A stretch of DNA of 64,000 nucleotides. Origin: Paenarthrobacter aurescens. GTDB taxonomy: Bacteria > Actinomycetota > Actinomycetes > Actinomycetales > Micrococcaceae. The notes under the pieces are model-generated. The model searched no databases, was not told where the DNA came from, and saw only the letters and a list, made by a program, of their open reading frames with translations. Below, one piece after another: positions 24,283-32,423 of this stretch. Each line of letters starts with the position of its first letter. The first letter of the stretch is position 1. The DNA lies in contig NZ_JAOEFX010000012.1 in the NCBI RefSeq assembly GCF_025421775.1, positions 1-64,000 of the forward strand, read 5' to 3'. Made by a program: the position numbers and the translations under genes.

Positions 24283-24589
24283 GGTCTGGGTGGCTGCCGC
24301 GGCGGCCGATTCTGAGTCCCGCCCAGAACGCGAGGACCAGCAGGCCAAGGCCCGCGATGGTCAGGCCGAGCTGAGTCCCTTTACTCACGAACGAGCCGTT
24401 GTCCCCCATGAAGACCGTGTCACTCAGGGGAGCGTAGGCAAACCAGCCGACGTTCGTCTCCAGGTTGTTCCACGCGAGCACCACGCCCACGATCACCGCG
24501 ATCAAGCCCAGCAAAGGCACGACGACGGCAGAGACTCTCCGGGCAGGCTGCGGTGACGTACGTTCCCCAAGTGTGTTGTGTTCCCCCAT
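24278..24589 (-). CDS. Small membrane protein of unknown function
   Basis: A 103-aa protein with two predicted membrane helices (VSAVVVPLLGLIAVIVGVVLAW near 20-40 and LGLTIAGLGLLVLAFWAGL near 75-93). Between them is an extracytoplasmic loop of about 35 residues, rich in Asn/Gly/Tyr; the tail is basic (RIGRRG). No family is recognised. It lies 10 bp after the YjbR-like gene, probably the same transcript. Its stop is inside the 70-bp palindromic repeat. Confidence 0.65.
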   Translation of the reverse strand: MGEHNTLGERTSPQPARRVSAVVVPLLGLIAVIVGVVLAWNNLETNVGWFAYAPLSDTVFMGDNGSFVSKGTQLGLTIAGLGLLVLAFWAGLRIGRRGSHPDR

Positions 24590-24599
24590 GCGGCCGAGT

Positions 24600-24908
24600 C
24601 TAACCTGTGCGTCCGCCAGCGATTCTGTAGGACTCCTGCAGCAGTTCGTCGAGCTCCTCCACGTCGATCTTCTCCAGCCGGATCAGCATCAGTTTCGGGG
24701 ACTGCTCGTGATGCGGGGTCCAGAAAAACGTATCGGGCTCCATGGCTGCGAGCGCTTCGCGTTCATCGGTCTTAACTGTGCCCACGCCCTCTTCCCACAT
24801 CCGCGCCATGAGGGACTTGGCGAACCACGCGGGCTGCCCCCAGCTGGGCCGTTCAGTCACTCCGGGCATACCCAGGCAGATGCGCCTGACATCGTCTTCT
24901 GTGGCCAT
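24600..24908 (-). CDS. MmcQ/YjbR-family protein
   Basis: A 102-aa single-domain protein of the MmcQ/YjbR fold. The CLGMPGVTERPSWGQPAWF segment and the repeated W/F-x-x-P-H-H pattern (FFWTPHHEQSPKLM) are typical. The fold resembles double-wing DNA-binding proteins, but function is not established; annotation as DNA-binding is by fold only. Monocistronic or with the small membrane protein downstream. Confidence 0.8.
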   Translation of the reverse strand: MATEDDVRRICLGMPGVTERPSWGQPAWFAKSLMARMWEEGVGTVKTDEREALAAMEPDTFFWTPHHEQSPKLMLIRLEKIDVEELDELLQESYRIAGGRTG

Positions 24909-24972
24909 GGTTCACTGTGGCACTTGCGCTCCGCCAAGGACAAGAGCCCGCGGTAGCACCGGCGTCGGGGGG

Positions 24973-25881
24973 CTACTTGCCCATTCCGAGCGTCAGCCCC
25001 TCCGTCAGCCGCCGGCCGAGCCATACATAGATGATGAGCATGGGCAGGACCACGATCACGAGCCCGGCGAACAGTCCTCCCCAGTCAGCTCCCGAATACG
25101 TTTGTTGCTGCACGAAGGAAATCAGGGCGACGGGCAGCGTGTACTTCTCGGTGGATTGAAGCAGGGTCAAGGCGAGGAGTGTTTCATTCCAGTGCGAGAT
25201 GACCTGAAGGATGAAGGCCGTCAGGATACCGCCCTTGGCCAAGGGCAACGTGATGCGCCAGAACGTACCGAATGCCGTGGTCCCATCCAGTGCGGCTGCC
25301 TCTTCCATTTCCAAGGGCAGGGAGCGGAAGAACGCGGTCAACAGGAAGACCGTGAAGGGCATGGAGACGCCGATGTACACCAGGTTCAGCCCGATGATGC
25401 TGTCCGTCAGGTACACCTTGTTCAACATCACGAACAGCGGGATCAGGATGACCTGCGCGGGAATACCCAGACCCAGGATGAAGTACAGGCTCAGGCCACG
25501 GGTCAGCCTGTTGTCCACGCGGCTCAGGTAGTACGCGCAAGGTGCGGCGATGGCTACGGTCAGGACCGAGGACACCACGGTGGTCAGCAGGCTGTTCCAG
25601 GTAGCCACCGCGAAGTCCCCCACAGTCCAGGCACGGACGAAGTTCCCAAAGTCCAAGGATGTCGGGACACCCCAGGGATCGTCGAGGATGGACCGGGTAT
25701 CCCTGAAAGCCTGGGCCACCATCCACACCAGGGCTGCGATGCTGATGACGACAACCAGCCACAGCAGCGCAACCCCGATCCCCCGGACGACGCTGCGCTC
25801 GCCGCGCAGGGCCGGGCTGACGCCGCGCCTTCCCCGCCTGCGTGGGGCGGTGATGGTTCCCTGCAGTTTGTATTCGCTCAT
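24973..25881 (-). CDS. ABC sugar transporter permease (MalG type)
   Basis: A 302-aa permease with about six membrane segments. The cytoplasmic EAA loop reads EAAALDGTTAFGTFWRITLPLAKGG, the site that contacts the ATPase. It begins with a basic N-terminus after AAAGGA 6-7 nt before ATG 25881. It is the third gene of the operon binding protein-permease-permease. As in most actinobacterial CUT1 systems, no ATPase gene is present; a shared MsiK-type ATPase elsewhere is expected. The sulfatase and polysaccharide lyase nearby suggest an oligosaccharide substrate. Confidence 0.88.
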   Translation of the reverse strand: MSEYKLQGTITAPRRRGRRGVSPALRGERSVVRGIGVALLWLVVVISIAALVWMVAQAFRDTRSILDDPWGVPTSLDFGNFVRAWTVGDFAVATWNSLLTTVVSSVLTVAIAAPCAYYLSRVDNRLTRGLSLYFILGLGIPAQVILIPLFVMLNKVYLTDSIIGLNLVYIGVSMPFTVFLLTAFFRSLPLEMEEAAALDGTTAFGTFWRITLPLAKGGILTAFILQVISHWNETLLALTLLQSTEKYTLPVALISFVQQQTYSGADWGGLFAGLVIVVLPMLIIYVWLGRRLTEGLTLGMGK

Positions 25882-25891
25882 GACTTTTCCT

Positions 25892-26890
25892 TTAGAACTC
25901 GACGGCGTCGCGACGCATGGCGCGGCGCAGCAGGACAACCAGGACGGAGATCAGGGCCAGGGACAACACAGCGGACGCTGTCGCGGCTCCATAGGCGGGC
26001 GTCGACTGTCCGGAGAAGGCGTTGACGTAGGTGTACACGGCAGCAGTCCAACTCTGCGTTGGAGGCACTCCTGCCCCGGAGCTTCCACCGAAGACCCAGA
26101 CAATCTCGAAGATTTTCACCGACGAGATGGTCCACAGCACGGCACAGGTGCCAAAAACGTCCCAGGTCAGCGGCAGGATGACGTAGCGCAGCCGTTGAAA
26201 GGCGGAGGCCCCGGCCAAGGCGCAGTCTTCGTAGTAGTAGGGCGGGATACGGTCGACGCCGGCCATCAGGATGGTGGTGAAGTAACCAGTGGTGGTGCAG
26301 ACAAGGGTGACCATGATGAGCGGGAAGATGTTGTCCTGCGCCAGCCACTTGGGCGGGTCGGTCACGCCGAGGGGTGCCAGGAGGCTGTTGACTATTCCTC
26401 CGGGGTTGAAGATAAATCCGGCCAGGACACCGAAGACCAGCGCATTGATGAGGTGCGGGAAGAAGATGACGTTGCGGGCAATCTTCTTCCCGGCCATATC
26501 CCTGAGCACCAGCGTCAACGCGAAAGCCAGGACGAAGATCGCGGTCCCCACCACGAAGAGCAGAAGCAGGGTATTGCCGAATGAGGAAAGGAAGAGTTGG
26601 TCCCGGAAGATCCTGCCGTAGTTGTCCAGCCCAACGAACTTCATGGGGCCCGAGCCCGCCCATTTGTGCAGGCTGATCCACACGGCTCCCAAGGCCGGAA
26701 CGATGAAGAGGACCGTGTACAGGACGAAAGCCGGACCGACGAACGGAATCAGCAGCTTCTTGCGCTGCACATCAATGGAGCTTCCACCGGGGCGGCTGCC
26801 GCGCCGCGACTTACGGGGCGCCGGCTTCAGGGACTCCGGACTTTGGGCGGGCGCACCGCCTGTCCGTGGCTCCGTCAGGTGGAGGGTCAT
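25892..26890 (-). CDS. ABC sugar transporter permease (MalF type)
   Basis: A 332-aa permease. A long basic cytoplasmic N-terminus (about 45 residues, many Arg/Pro/Ser) precedes about six membrane helices; the EAA-like loop reads AGASAFQRLRYVILPLTWDVF. The longer N-terminus and order place it as the MalF/UgpA-type partner of the next gene. Its ATG overlaps the TGA of the binding-protein gene (TGATG), indicating coupled translation. Partner ATPase not encoded here. Confidence 0.87.
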   Translation of the reverse strand: MTLHLTEPRTGGAPAQSPESLKPAPRKSRRGSRPGGSSIDVQRKKLLIPFVGPAFVLYTVLFIVPALGAVWISLHKWAGSGPMKFVGLDNYGRIFRDQLFLSSFGNTLLLLFVVGTAIFVLAFALTLVLRDMAGKKIARNVIFFPHLINALVFGVLAGFIFNPGGIVNSLLAPLGVTDPPKWLAQDNIFPLIMVTLVCTTTGYFTTILMAGVDRIPPYYYEDCALAGASAFQRLRYVILPLTWDVFGTCAVLWTISSVKIFEIVWVFGGSSGAGVPPTQSWTAAVYTYVNAFSGQSTPAYGAATASAVLSLALISVLVVLLRRAMRRDAVEF

Positions 26891-28227
26891 CAGCTGTTGT
26901 CCTTCCAGTACTGGATCTGGGCGGCCTTCATCTTCGCGATGAATTCGTCGGCGGAGGTCTTCCCGAGGAACAGCTCGTCATCCTTGGGGAAGAAGACCTT
27001 CTCCATGAAGCCGGGGAAAGTCACGCCGTCGTTTTGCAGGTGCGTTGCCGGAGCTGCGTCAATGGCGGCTTTGACGCTTGCGACGGCGGGGTCCACCGGC
27101 GCGTCAGACCTCACGGGAAGCACTTTGGCTTCGGTTCCAAGGGCGTTCTGGTATTTGGCGCTCAACATGAATGCCGCGAGCCGTTGCGCGGGAACCTGGT
27201 TCTTCGACTTTGCCGGTACTGCGAAGCCGATGAAATCCACGCGGGCACTGGCTGGCTTGTTGTCCATTGCCGGGAATTGGAAGGACGAGTATTCAAATCC
27301 GGGGGCGGCGTACGAACCGGTTTCGGTAGGCGTCCAGGAGCCGTTGAGGATCAGGGCCGCGTCGCCGTTTGCCCAAAGTTGCTGCTGCGCCGGGAACTTG
27401 CTGGCGTTGTAGCCACTGTTGAGGTACCCGCCCTTGACGAGGGTTTCAACCTTCCGGGCGGCTTCGAGGACAGCAGGGTCCTCCCATCCTTCACCGGATT
27501 TGTCCTCGACAAGCGCCTTGAAACTGCCCGCCCCTTTGAGCCGGAGCAGCGCCGTCACGAACCAAGTGGAGTTGTAACCCGCAACGTCGCCGTCCGCCGC
27601 GATGGGAGCCGTTCCTCCAGCCTTCAGCTTGTTCAGGACTGCAATGAATTCATCCCATGTAGCCGGCGGCTTGGCTTTGAGCTCCGGGTGTTTGGCGGCA
27701 TCAAACCAGATCCCGTCGGAGCTGACGCTGTAGGGAACCATCCACGGCTGTCCGTCTTCTCCCTTGAACACGCCATTGCTGGTGAACTTCTCTGGAATCA
27801 CAGAACTGACTGCCTGGCCGTCCACCTCGTAGGAGTAGACCGACGTGAGCGGACTCGCCTGGCCGGTTTCGCCAATCACGGGCGCTAGCTTTGCGAACGT
27901 TCCGTCCACCAGGTCCGGGACGTTGTTGGTGTTCAGCGCAGGGACGAGCTTCTCGGTGTTGCTGCGGCCCTGCCACTGGACGCTGACTGTGGCTCCGGTT
28001 TCCTTTTCGAAATCGGCGATGGCGGCGGCGATGACCTTCTGCTGGGGCTCACCGTCTTTCCACATGGACCAGTAGTTGATGGTTTGGCCCGAAATGGAGC
28101 CGGAGATGTCCACGGCCTCGGCCGCTGTGGAGGCATCTGTGGCTCCACCGCATGCTGTGGTGGACAGGGCGAGTGCTGCACCCAACAGGGCGGCCAGCGG
28201 GCGAAGATGACGGGCTGTTTTGCCCAT
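26890..28227 (-). CDS. ABC transporter sugar-binding lipoprotein
   Basis: A 445-aa extracellular solute-binding protein of the family 1 (MalE-like) type. The signal peptide ends in ALALSTTACGG (lipobox Cys). INYWSMWKDGEPQQKVI, FEKETGATVSVQWQG, the WDEFIAVLNKL hinge region and GDAALILNGSWTP are characteristic. It delivers sugars to the two permeases downstream. ATG 28227 has AAGG 8 nt upstream and is preferred over GTG 28236. It is first in its operon and divergent from a Gfo/Idh gene. Confidence 0.88.
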   Translation of the reverse strand: MGKTARHLRPLAALLGAALALSTTACGGATDASTAAEAVDISGSISGQTINYWSMWKDGEPQQKVIAAAIADFEKETGATVSVQWQGRSNTEKLVPALNTNNVPDLVDGTFAKLAPVIGETGQASPLTSVYSYEVDGQAVSSVIPEKFTSNGVFKGEDGQPWMVPYSVSSDGIWFDAAKHPELKAKPPATWDEFIAVLNKLKAGGTAPIAADGDVAGYNSTWFVTALLRLKGAGSFKALVEDKSGEGWEDPAVLEAARKVETLVKGGYLNSGYNASKFPAQQQLWANGDAALILNGSWTPTETGSYAAPGFEYSSFQFPAMDNKPASARVDFIGFAVPAKSKNQVPAQRLAAFMLSAKYQNALGTEAKVLPVRSDAPVDPAVASVKAAIDAAPATHLQNDGVTFPGFMEKVFFPKDDELFLGKTSADEFIAKMKAAQIQYWKDNS

Positions 28228-28301
28228 GGGAATCACCTTTCAAGTGAGGGGGAACCGGCCGGATGCGGTTCAGTGAGACGACTCTCACAGTCAGTGAAAG
28301 C

Positions 28302-28320
28302 AGGATTCAATGAGTACTTT
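28302..28320 (-). promoter_or_regulatory. Shared motif upstream of the ABC operon
   Basis: AGGATTCAATGAGTACTTT matches 31035-31053, upstream of the sulfatase gene on the same strand, at 14 of 19 positions. Position 75-93 bp before the binding-protein start fits a promoter or operator. Confidence 0.3.
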
Positions 28321-28396
28321 CGAATGAGTCGGCAACGGTTACGGATCCCCGCGCGAACTGACCGAACCGAGGCCTGCAGTTCACTCCGATTAGGCA

Positions 28397-28410
28397 TTTA
28401 TTCCTCCCTT
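28397..28410 (+). promoter_or_regulatory. 14-bp motif shared with the polysaccharide lyase promoter
   Basis: TTTATTCCTCCCTT, 76-89 bp before the Gfo/Idh start, recurs exactly on the minus strand at 34901-34888 before the lyase gene, in the same orientation relative to the gene. It is a candidate binding site for the GntR-LacI regulator of this locus. Confidence 0.4.
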
Positions 28411-28485
28411 GGCGCTCCCCAACAATCAAGGTGATCAGCGCGGGCAGGCATTGTCCGCGCTTCGGCTCCGAGCTAAAGAGGGAAA

Positions 28486-29511
28486 TTGATACGACTGGGA
28501 ATCATTGGCGCCGGTGCCGTGGCACACTTCCACGCCGAATCCGCGGGACGGATCAGCAACGTCCAACTGGCTGCAGTCTGCGACCTTCAAAGGGAACCGG
28601 CGGAAAGGGTTGCATCACCGTGGGGCGCCCAGGTCTATACCGACTATGTGGCGATGTTCGGCGAGGCCGGACTGGACGCAGTGATCATCAATACCCCGCA
28701 CGCCCTGCATCTGGAGATGGTGCTGGCCGCAGCAGACCGCGGGGTGCACGTGCTGGTGGAAAAGCCCATGGCCACCACCGTTGCCGACTGCGATCGTATG
28801 ATCCAGGCGTGCCAGGATGCCGGGGTTTCCCTGGTGATCGGACAGATCCAGCATTTCCTGCCGGAGAAGCTGGCGGTCGAGGACGTGCTGGCCGGCGGTG
28901 AGCTTGGCCGCGTCCTGATGATCCGCGACTACAGGACCACCGACTACCGGCCCGGCACCCGTCCGGGCTGGTTCTTCAGCGAAGCCATGGCCGGTGGTGG
29001 GGCGCTGATGAACATCGGCGGCCATTGCCTTGACCGTTCCATCTGGTTCGGGGGCGCACCCGTCGAATCCCTCAACGCCTCCACCCTCAAGCGTTTCGGT
29101 GTTCCGGTGGAAACGGACGGCGCTATCTCCCTGACGCTCCGCAATGGTGTCCATGTCAGCGTCGTGGTTGTTTCCGACGCCACCCAGCGCATGGACGAAG
29201 TCCTCATCGTGTGCGAGAACGGCACGATTTCCTGTAGCCCGCATCATGGAACGCTGGTCCGCAGCAACGGTGCCACCCGCACGGTGTGGGAGCCCCAGCC
29301 GGAGGATATCCAAGAGGGTTTCTTCCTGCAGTTGCGGGACTTCATCAAAGTGCTCGACGGCGGAACACCGAAAGTCAGCGTCGAACACGCCCGCCACATC
29401 GTGGAGGTGGTCCTGGCGTCCTACGAGGCAGCCACATCCGGCAACGCCTTGGTCCTGGACGCGTCCGGCGACGCCACGAATGCCAAGAGGATCCTGAGCG
29501 AAGTCCCCTAG
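28486..29511 (+). CDS. Gfo/Idh/MocA-family oxidoreductase
   Basis: A 341-aa NAD(P)-dependent oxidoreductase. The Rossmann motif LGIIGAGAVAHFH is at the start, EKPMATT carries the conserved Lys-Pro pair, and GGGALMNIGGHCLD holds the family's GG...D/H active-site region. The substrate is presumably a sugar or uronate from the polymer handled by this locus. Start is TTG at 28486 with an AGAGGG site 4 nt upstream; no ATG exists before the Rossmann strand, so the rare start is well supported. Divergent from the ABC operon, convergent with the sulfatase. Confidence 0.85.
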   Translation: MIRLGIIGAGAVAHFHAESAGRISNVQLAAVCDLQREPAERVASPWGAQVYTDYVAMFGEAGLDAVIINTPHALHLEMVLAAADRGVHVLVEKPMATTVADCDRMIQACQDAGVSLVIGQIQHFLPEKLAVEDVLAGGELGRVLMIRDYRTTDYRPGTRPGWFFSEAMAGGGALMNIGGHCLDRSIWFGGAPVESLNASTLKRFGVPVETDGAISLTLRNGVHVSVVVVSDATQRMDEVLIVCENGTISCSPHHGTLVRSNGATRTVWEPQPEDIQEGFFLQLRDFIKVLDGGTPKVSVEHARHIVEVVLASYEAATSGNALVLDASGDATNAKRILSEVP

Positions 29512-31007
29512 GCGGTGCGGCCGGCTGCGGCTGTGCCGTCCCAGTTGGGTGCCGTGAACGCCCCCAAGGGATCGTCCAGCACGGACGCAGTCTGGCCTGC
29601 GCCGGCCACCGGAAGCCAGCTTCCATCCAGCCCGGGGACCGCATGGCGCTGGAACCACTCCTGGAGTTGGGCTCTCATCCCGGCCACACGCCCGGCGTGC
29701 GCCGGTTCATCCACAAGGTTTTCCCGTTCATCCGGATCAGCCGCAAGGTCGTACAACTCGTGGGGGCCGTGCGGGTACCGGTGCACGTACTTCCACTCCG
29801 TGCTGCGGATCATCCGGACCGGGCCATATTCGTCAAAGACCACGACGGCGCGGTCCCCGGCAGTGGCGGGCTGCCCACCGCCGTCGGGGTTCTCATCGCG
29901 CCCAGCCACTGCAGGGTCCGTCAGCCCGCGCAACAGCTCCGCGAAAGACTGCCCGGGACCGCGTTCGAAGGGCCGGACGTCCAGTCCTGCGAATTCCAGG
30001 ACGGTGGCCGCTACGTCGTAGGCGGACAGCAGCTCCGGGAGGACAACTCCTTCCTGGATCCGCCCCGGAAGCGCGAAGATCGCGGGGACTTTGACGGAGG
30101 AGTCGTAGACGTTCTGCGGGAAGGTCCCGTTGCCCTTTCCCCAGATGCCATGGTGGCCGCAGTTGAAGCCGTTGTCGCTGCTGAAGATGACAAGGGTGTT
30201 GTCCAGGACGCCCAGTCCTTCCAACCGGCGCAGGACCTCTCCGATCCTGGCGTCCATGGCGCTCACCGCCGCGAAGTAGCCCACCAAGGCGGCGCGGACG
30301 TCCGGCTCGCCGCCAATCGGCACCCCATCCACGGTAGGCGTCCAAGGGTGGAGGGGCTCCTGCGGACAGCTGGCGAACCGGCAGTCGCTGTAGAGCTCCT
30401 CGAATTCGGGCGGGTGCTGGTCCTTCCAGGGTTTGTGGGGTGCGGTGTAGTTGAGGGCGAGGAAGAAGGGCCCGGGTTCCCTCGAGGCTTCGTCAAGGAA
30501 GTCCAGTGCGTCGCGGGTAATCGCGTCCGTCAAGTATTCGGTGACGGACTCCCGGTGGCTGGTGCCGCCGTCGAACCTGTACATCACTGAGCGGTCATAA
30601 GGGCTGCCGCCACCCTCCAAAGCGAACCAGTGGCTGAAGCCCTTCCTCGGCACATCATTGGCGCCCAGGTGCCATTTTCCGGAGAGCCCCAAGGTGTAGC
30701 CGGCGTCCGCCAAGGCATCCGTAAAGAGGGGTTGCCCCTGCAGGTAATCCACTGCTTCCGGACCCGTTTCAACACCCGCCAAGTAGTCGTGCACGCCGTG
30801 GCGCGAGGGGATGTCCCCGGTCATCAAGCTGGCGCGGGCCGGCGAGCAGACGGGCGAGACGCAGAAGAAGTTCTCCAAACGCGTTCCGCGGGCCGCAAGG
30901 GCGTCCAGGTTGGGGGTGTGGATCTCGGCGTTTCCGGCGCAACCCAGCGCCCAGGCACCTTGGTCGTCGCTCAGGATGAAGATGATGTTCGGCTTTTCGT
31001 TGGACAC
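29508..31007 (-). CDS. Type I sulfatase, cytoplasmic
   Basis: A 499-aa arylsulfatase-family enzyme. It has NIIFILSDDQG with the metal-binding Asp pair at 14-15, the formylglycine signature CSPARASLMTG (Cys54, the Cys-type matured by FGE), GKWHLG, and SSDNGFNCGHHG. There is no signal peptide, so it should act on sulfated oligosaccharides after import by the ABC transporter. The stop overlaps the Gfo/Idh stop by 4 bp on the other strand. Start is GTG 31007: an in-frame stop lies two codons upstream, and the only AAGG directly abuts the GTG, so initiation is unusual. The nearby family 8 lyase suggests a glycosaminoglycan or similar polymer. Confidence 0.87.
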   Translation of the reverse strand: MSNEKPNIIFILSDDQGAWALGCAGNAEIHTPNLDALAARGTRLENFFCVSPVCSPARASLMTGDIPSRHGVHDYLAGVETGPEAVDYLQGQPLFTDALADAGYTLGLSGKWHLGANDVPRKGFSHWFALEGGGSPYDRSVMYRFDGGTSHRESVTEYLTDAITRDALDFLDEASREPGPFFLALNYTAPHKPWKDQHPPEFEELYSDCRFASCPQEPLHPWTPTVDGVPIGGEPDVRAALVGYFAAVSAMDARIGEVLRRLEGLGVLDNTLVIFSSDNGFNCGHHGIWGKGNGTFPQNVYDSSVKVPAIFALPGRIQEGVVLPELLSAYDVAATVLEFAGLDVRPFERGPGQSFAELLRGLTDPAVAGRDENPDGGGQPATAGDRAVVVFDEYGPVRMIRSTEWKYVHRYPHGPHELYDLAADPDERENLVDEPAHAGRVAGMRAQLQEWFQRHAVPGLDGSWLPVAGAGQTASVLDDPLGAFTAPNWDGTAAAGRTA

Positions 31008-31034
31008 CCTTCATTGCTACGCAGCCTCGAGGCG

Positions 31035-31053
31035 AGGAATCAATGAGCATTCC
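31035..31053 (-). promoter_or_regulatory. Shared motif upstream of the sulfatase gene
   Basis: AGGAATCAATGAGCATTCC, on the same strand relation as 28302-28320 before the ABC operon. An adjacent AGTACCTTGC (31056-31065) also recurs at 34904-34913 upstream of the lyase. Confidence 0.3.
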
Positions 31054-31079
31054 CAAGTACCTTGCAGATGCAAGAAATT

Positions 31080-31093
31080 AGTATCTAAATACT
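31080..31093. promoter_or_regulatory. Dyad AGTAT-CTAA-ATACT between sulfatase and regulator
   Basis: Perfect 5-bp arms with a 4-nt spacer, in the divergent sulfatase/GntR region, followed by CTCCCT (31092-31097), which also occurs in the 14-bp motif. A plausible autoregulatory operator. Confidence 0.4.
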
Positions 31094-31149
31094 CCCTAAA
31101 CATTGGGGCAAGATGGGAGGAATCGTCCGTTCACAGGTGGAGTTTGATT

Positions 31150-32352
31150 ATGCCAAGGAAGAACCTCGAGCCCGTCCAGGCTGAACCCGCCTCCGCGACC
31201 GTCCGCGACACGGCAAAGCAGAACCTGAAGTTCCAGAACCTCAGCGACAACCTGCGACGAGGCATCCTGGCAGGGACGTGGGCTGTCGGAACCAAGCTGC
31301 CCACCGAGCAGCAACTGTCCCTGGACACCGGGCTGTCCCTGACTACGGTGCGCCGGGCATTCGAGGACCTGGTGGACAAAGGGCTGGTGGTCCGGCGGCA
31401 GGGTGCCGGGAGTTTTGTCGCCGCACCGCAGCGCTCACAAAAGCGTTCCCGGTATGTGATCGGTGTCCTCCTGCCGGACACGCAGCTCTACTACCCGCAG
31501 GTGCTGCAAGGCATCGAGGAACACCTGTCCTCCCGCGGCGCGAGCCTGCAGCTTTCCACCTACCACTATGACTTCACACGGGAGAACGCCAGCATCGACT
31601 TCCTCCTGGACGCCGGCGTGGATGGGCTCATCCTGGTGCCCACACTGACCGGCCTGGACAATCCCCAACAGCGCGTCGCCGAGCTCATGGCCCTGCCGGT
31701 CCCGGTGGTGTTGTTGGAGCGGAGCCTGGACGATTTGGGGCCGGGAGACCGGACCGAACACGTCTGTTCGGATCACCAGGGCGGAGCGTACGACGCCGTG
31801 ATGCACCTCCACCGCTTGGGCCACCGAAAGATTGGGCTGCTGACGCGGGCGAACGAGGCCGCGCGCAGCAGCAACCCAACCCAGGCCGCGGTCATCGCTG
31901 GGTATGCAGCCGCCGTCGAGGTTTTGGGACTGGACAATTCCTTCGGACTGGACAGCAGCGGGCACCGCAACATGGCATTCAGTGCCACCAAGCCGGAGTG
32001 GGAGGCGGATCAGGCGGAGCACATGTTCCAACTCCTTTCAGGCAGCGGCGCCACGGCTGCCCTGGTTTTCGGCGACAGGGAAGCTGCCCTGTTGGAAGGG
32101 GCCGCAGCGCGGCGCGGGATTCGCGTGCCGGAAGATCTGGCCTTGGTTTCCTATGACGACGAAATGGCCGACCTCGCGCAGATTCCCCTCACTGCGGTGT
32201 CTCCGGCCAAGCATCGGCTCGGTGTCATGGCGGCCGATGTCCTCTTGCGCCGGCTGACCGAGGGCGACGCTTGCCCGCTGTACCAGATCCGTTTGCGGCC
32301 AAGGATCGTGGTTCGCGACTCCTGCGGGGCCAAGCTGCTCAGCCATCTCTAG
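31150..32352 (+). CDS. GntR-LacI hybrid transcriptional regulator
   Basis: A 400-aa regulator. Residues about 25-100 are a GntR winged helix (LSDNLRRGILAGTWAVGTKLPTEQQLS...TVRRAFEDLVDKGLVVRRQGAGSFV). The remainder is a LacI/periplasmic-binding-type effector domain (VIGVLLPDTQLYYPQVLQGI, GVDGLILVPTL, HRLGHRKIGLLTR, ALVSYDDEMADL), as in AraR-type repressors. It probably senses a sugar from the polymer degraded by this locus. ATG 31150 has GGTGGAG 8 nt upstream. The open frame upstream to 30811 overlaps the sulfatase and is not coding. Confidence 0.87.
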   Translation: MPRKNLEPVQAEPASATVRDTAKQNLKFQNLSDNLRRGILAGTWAVGTKLPTEQQLSLDTGLSLTTVRRAFEDLVDKGLVVRRQGAGSFVAAPQRSQKRSRYVIGVLLPDTQLYYPQVLQGIEEHLSSRGASLQLSTYHYDFTRENASIDFLLDAGVDGLILVPTLTGLDNPQQRVAELMALPVPVVLLERSLDDLGPGDRTEHVCSDHQGGAYDAVMHLHRLGHRKIGLLTRANEAARSSNPTQAAVIAGYAAAVEVLGLDNSFGLDSSGHRNMAFSATKPEWEADQAEHMFQLLSGSGATAALVFGDREAALLEGAAARRGIRVPEDLALVSYDDEMADLAQIPLTAVSPAKHRLGVMAADVLLRRLTEGDACPLYQIRLRPRIVVRDSCGAKLLSHL

Positions 32353-32355
32353 TTC

Positions 32356-32416
32356 GTTGCGGGGCCTGCTCTGCATCCTTCGAGGGCCAAATAGCCCGCA
32401 GAACAGGCCCCATAAC
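32356..32416. terminator. Convergent-gap palindrome, family B copy 1
   Basis: GTTGCGGGGCCTGCTCTGC (32356-32374) is imperfectly inverted at 32398-32416 (GCAGAACAGGCCCCATAAC). It fills the 71-bp gap between convergent genes. Relatives: 43804-43864 and 56527-56587. Confidence 0.7.
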
Positions 32417-32423
32417 AAGGGCT

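Noticed and set aside
30811..31149. N-terminal extension of the GntR-LacI regulator
   Set aside because: It overlaps the sulfatase coding sequence and the divergent promoter; a good ribosome site precedes ATG 31150.
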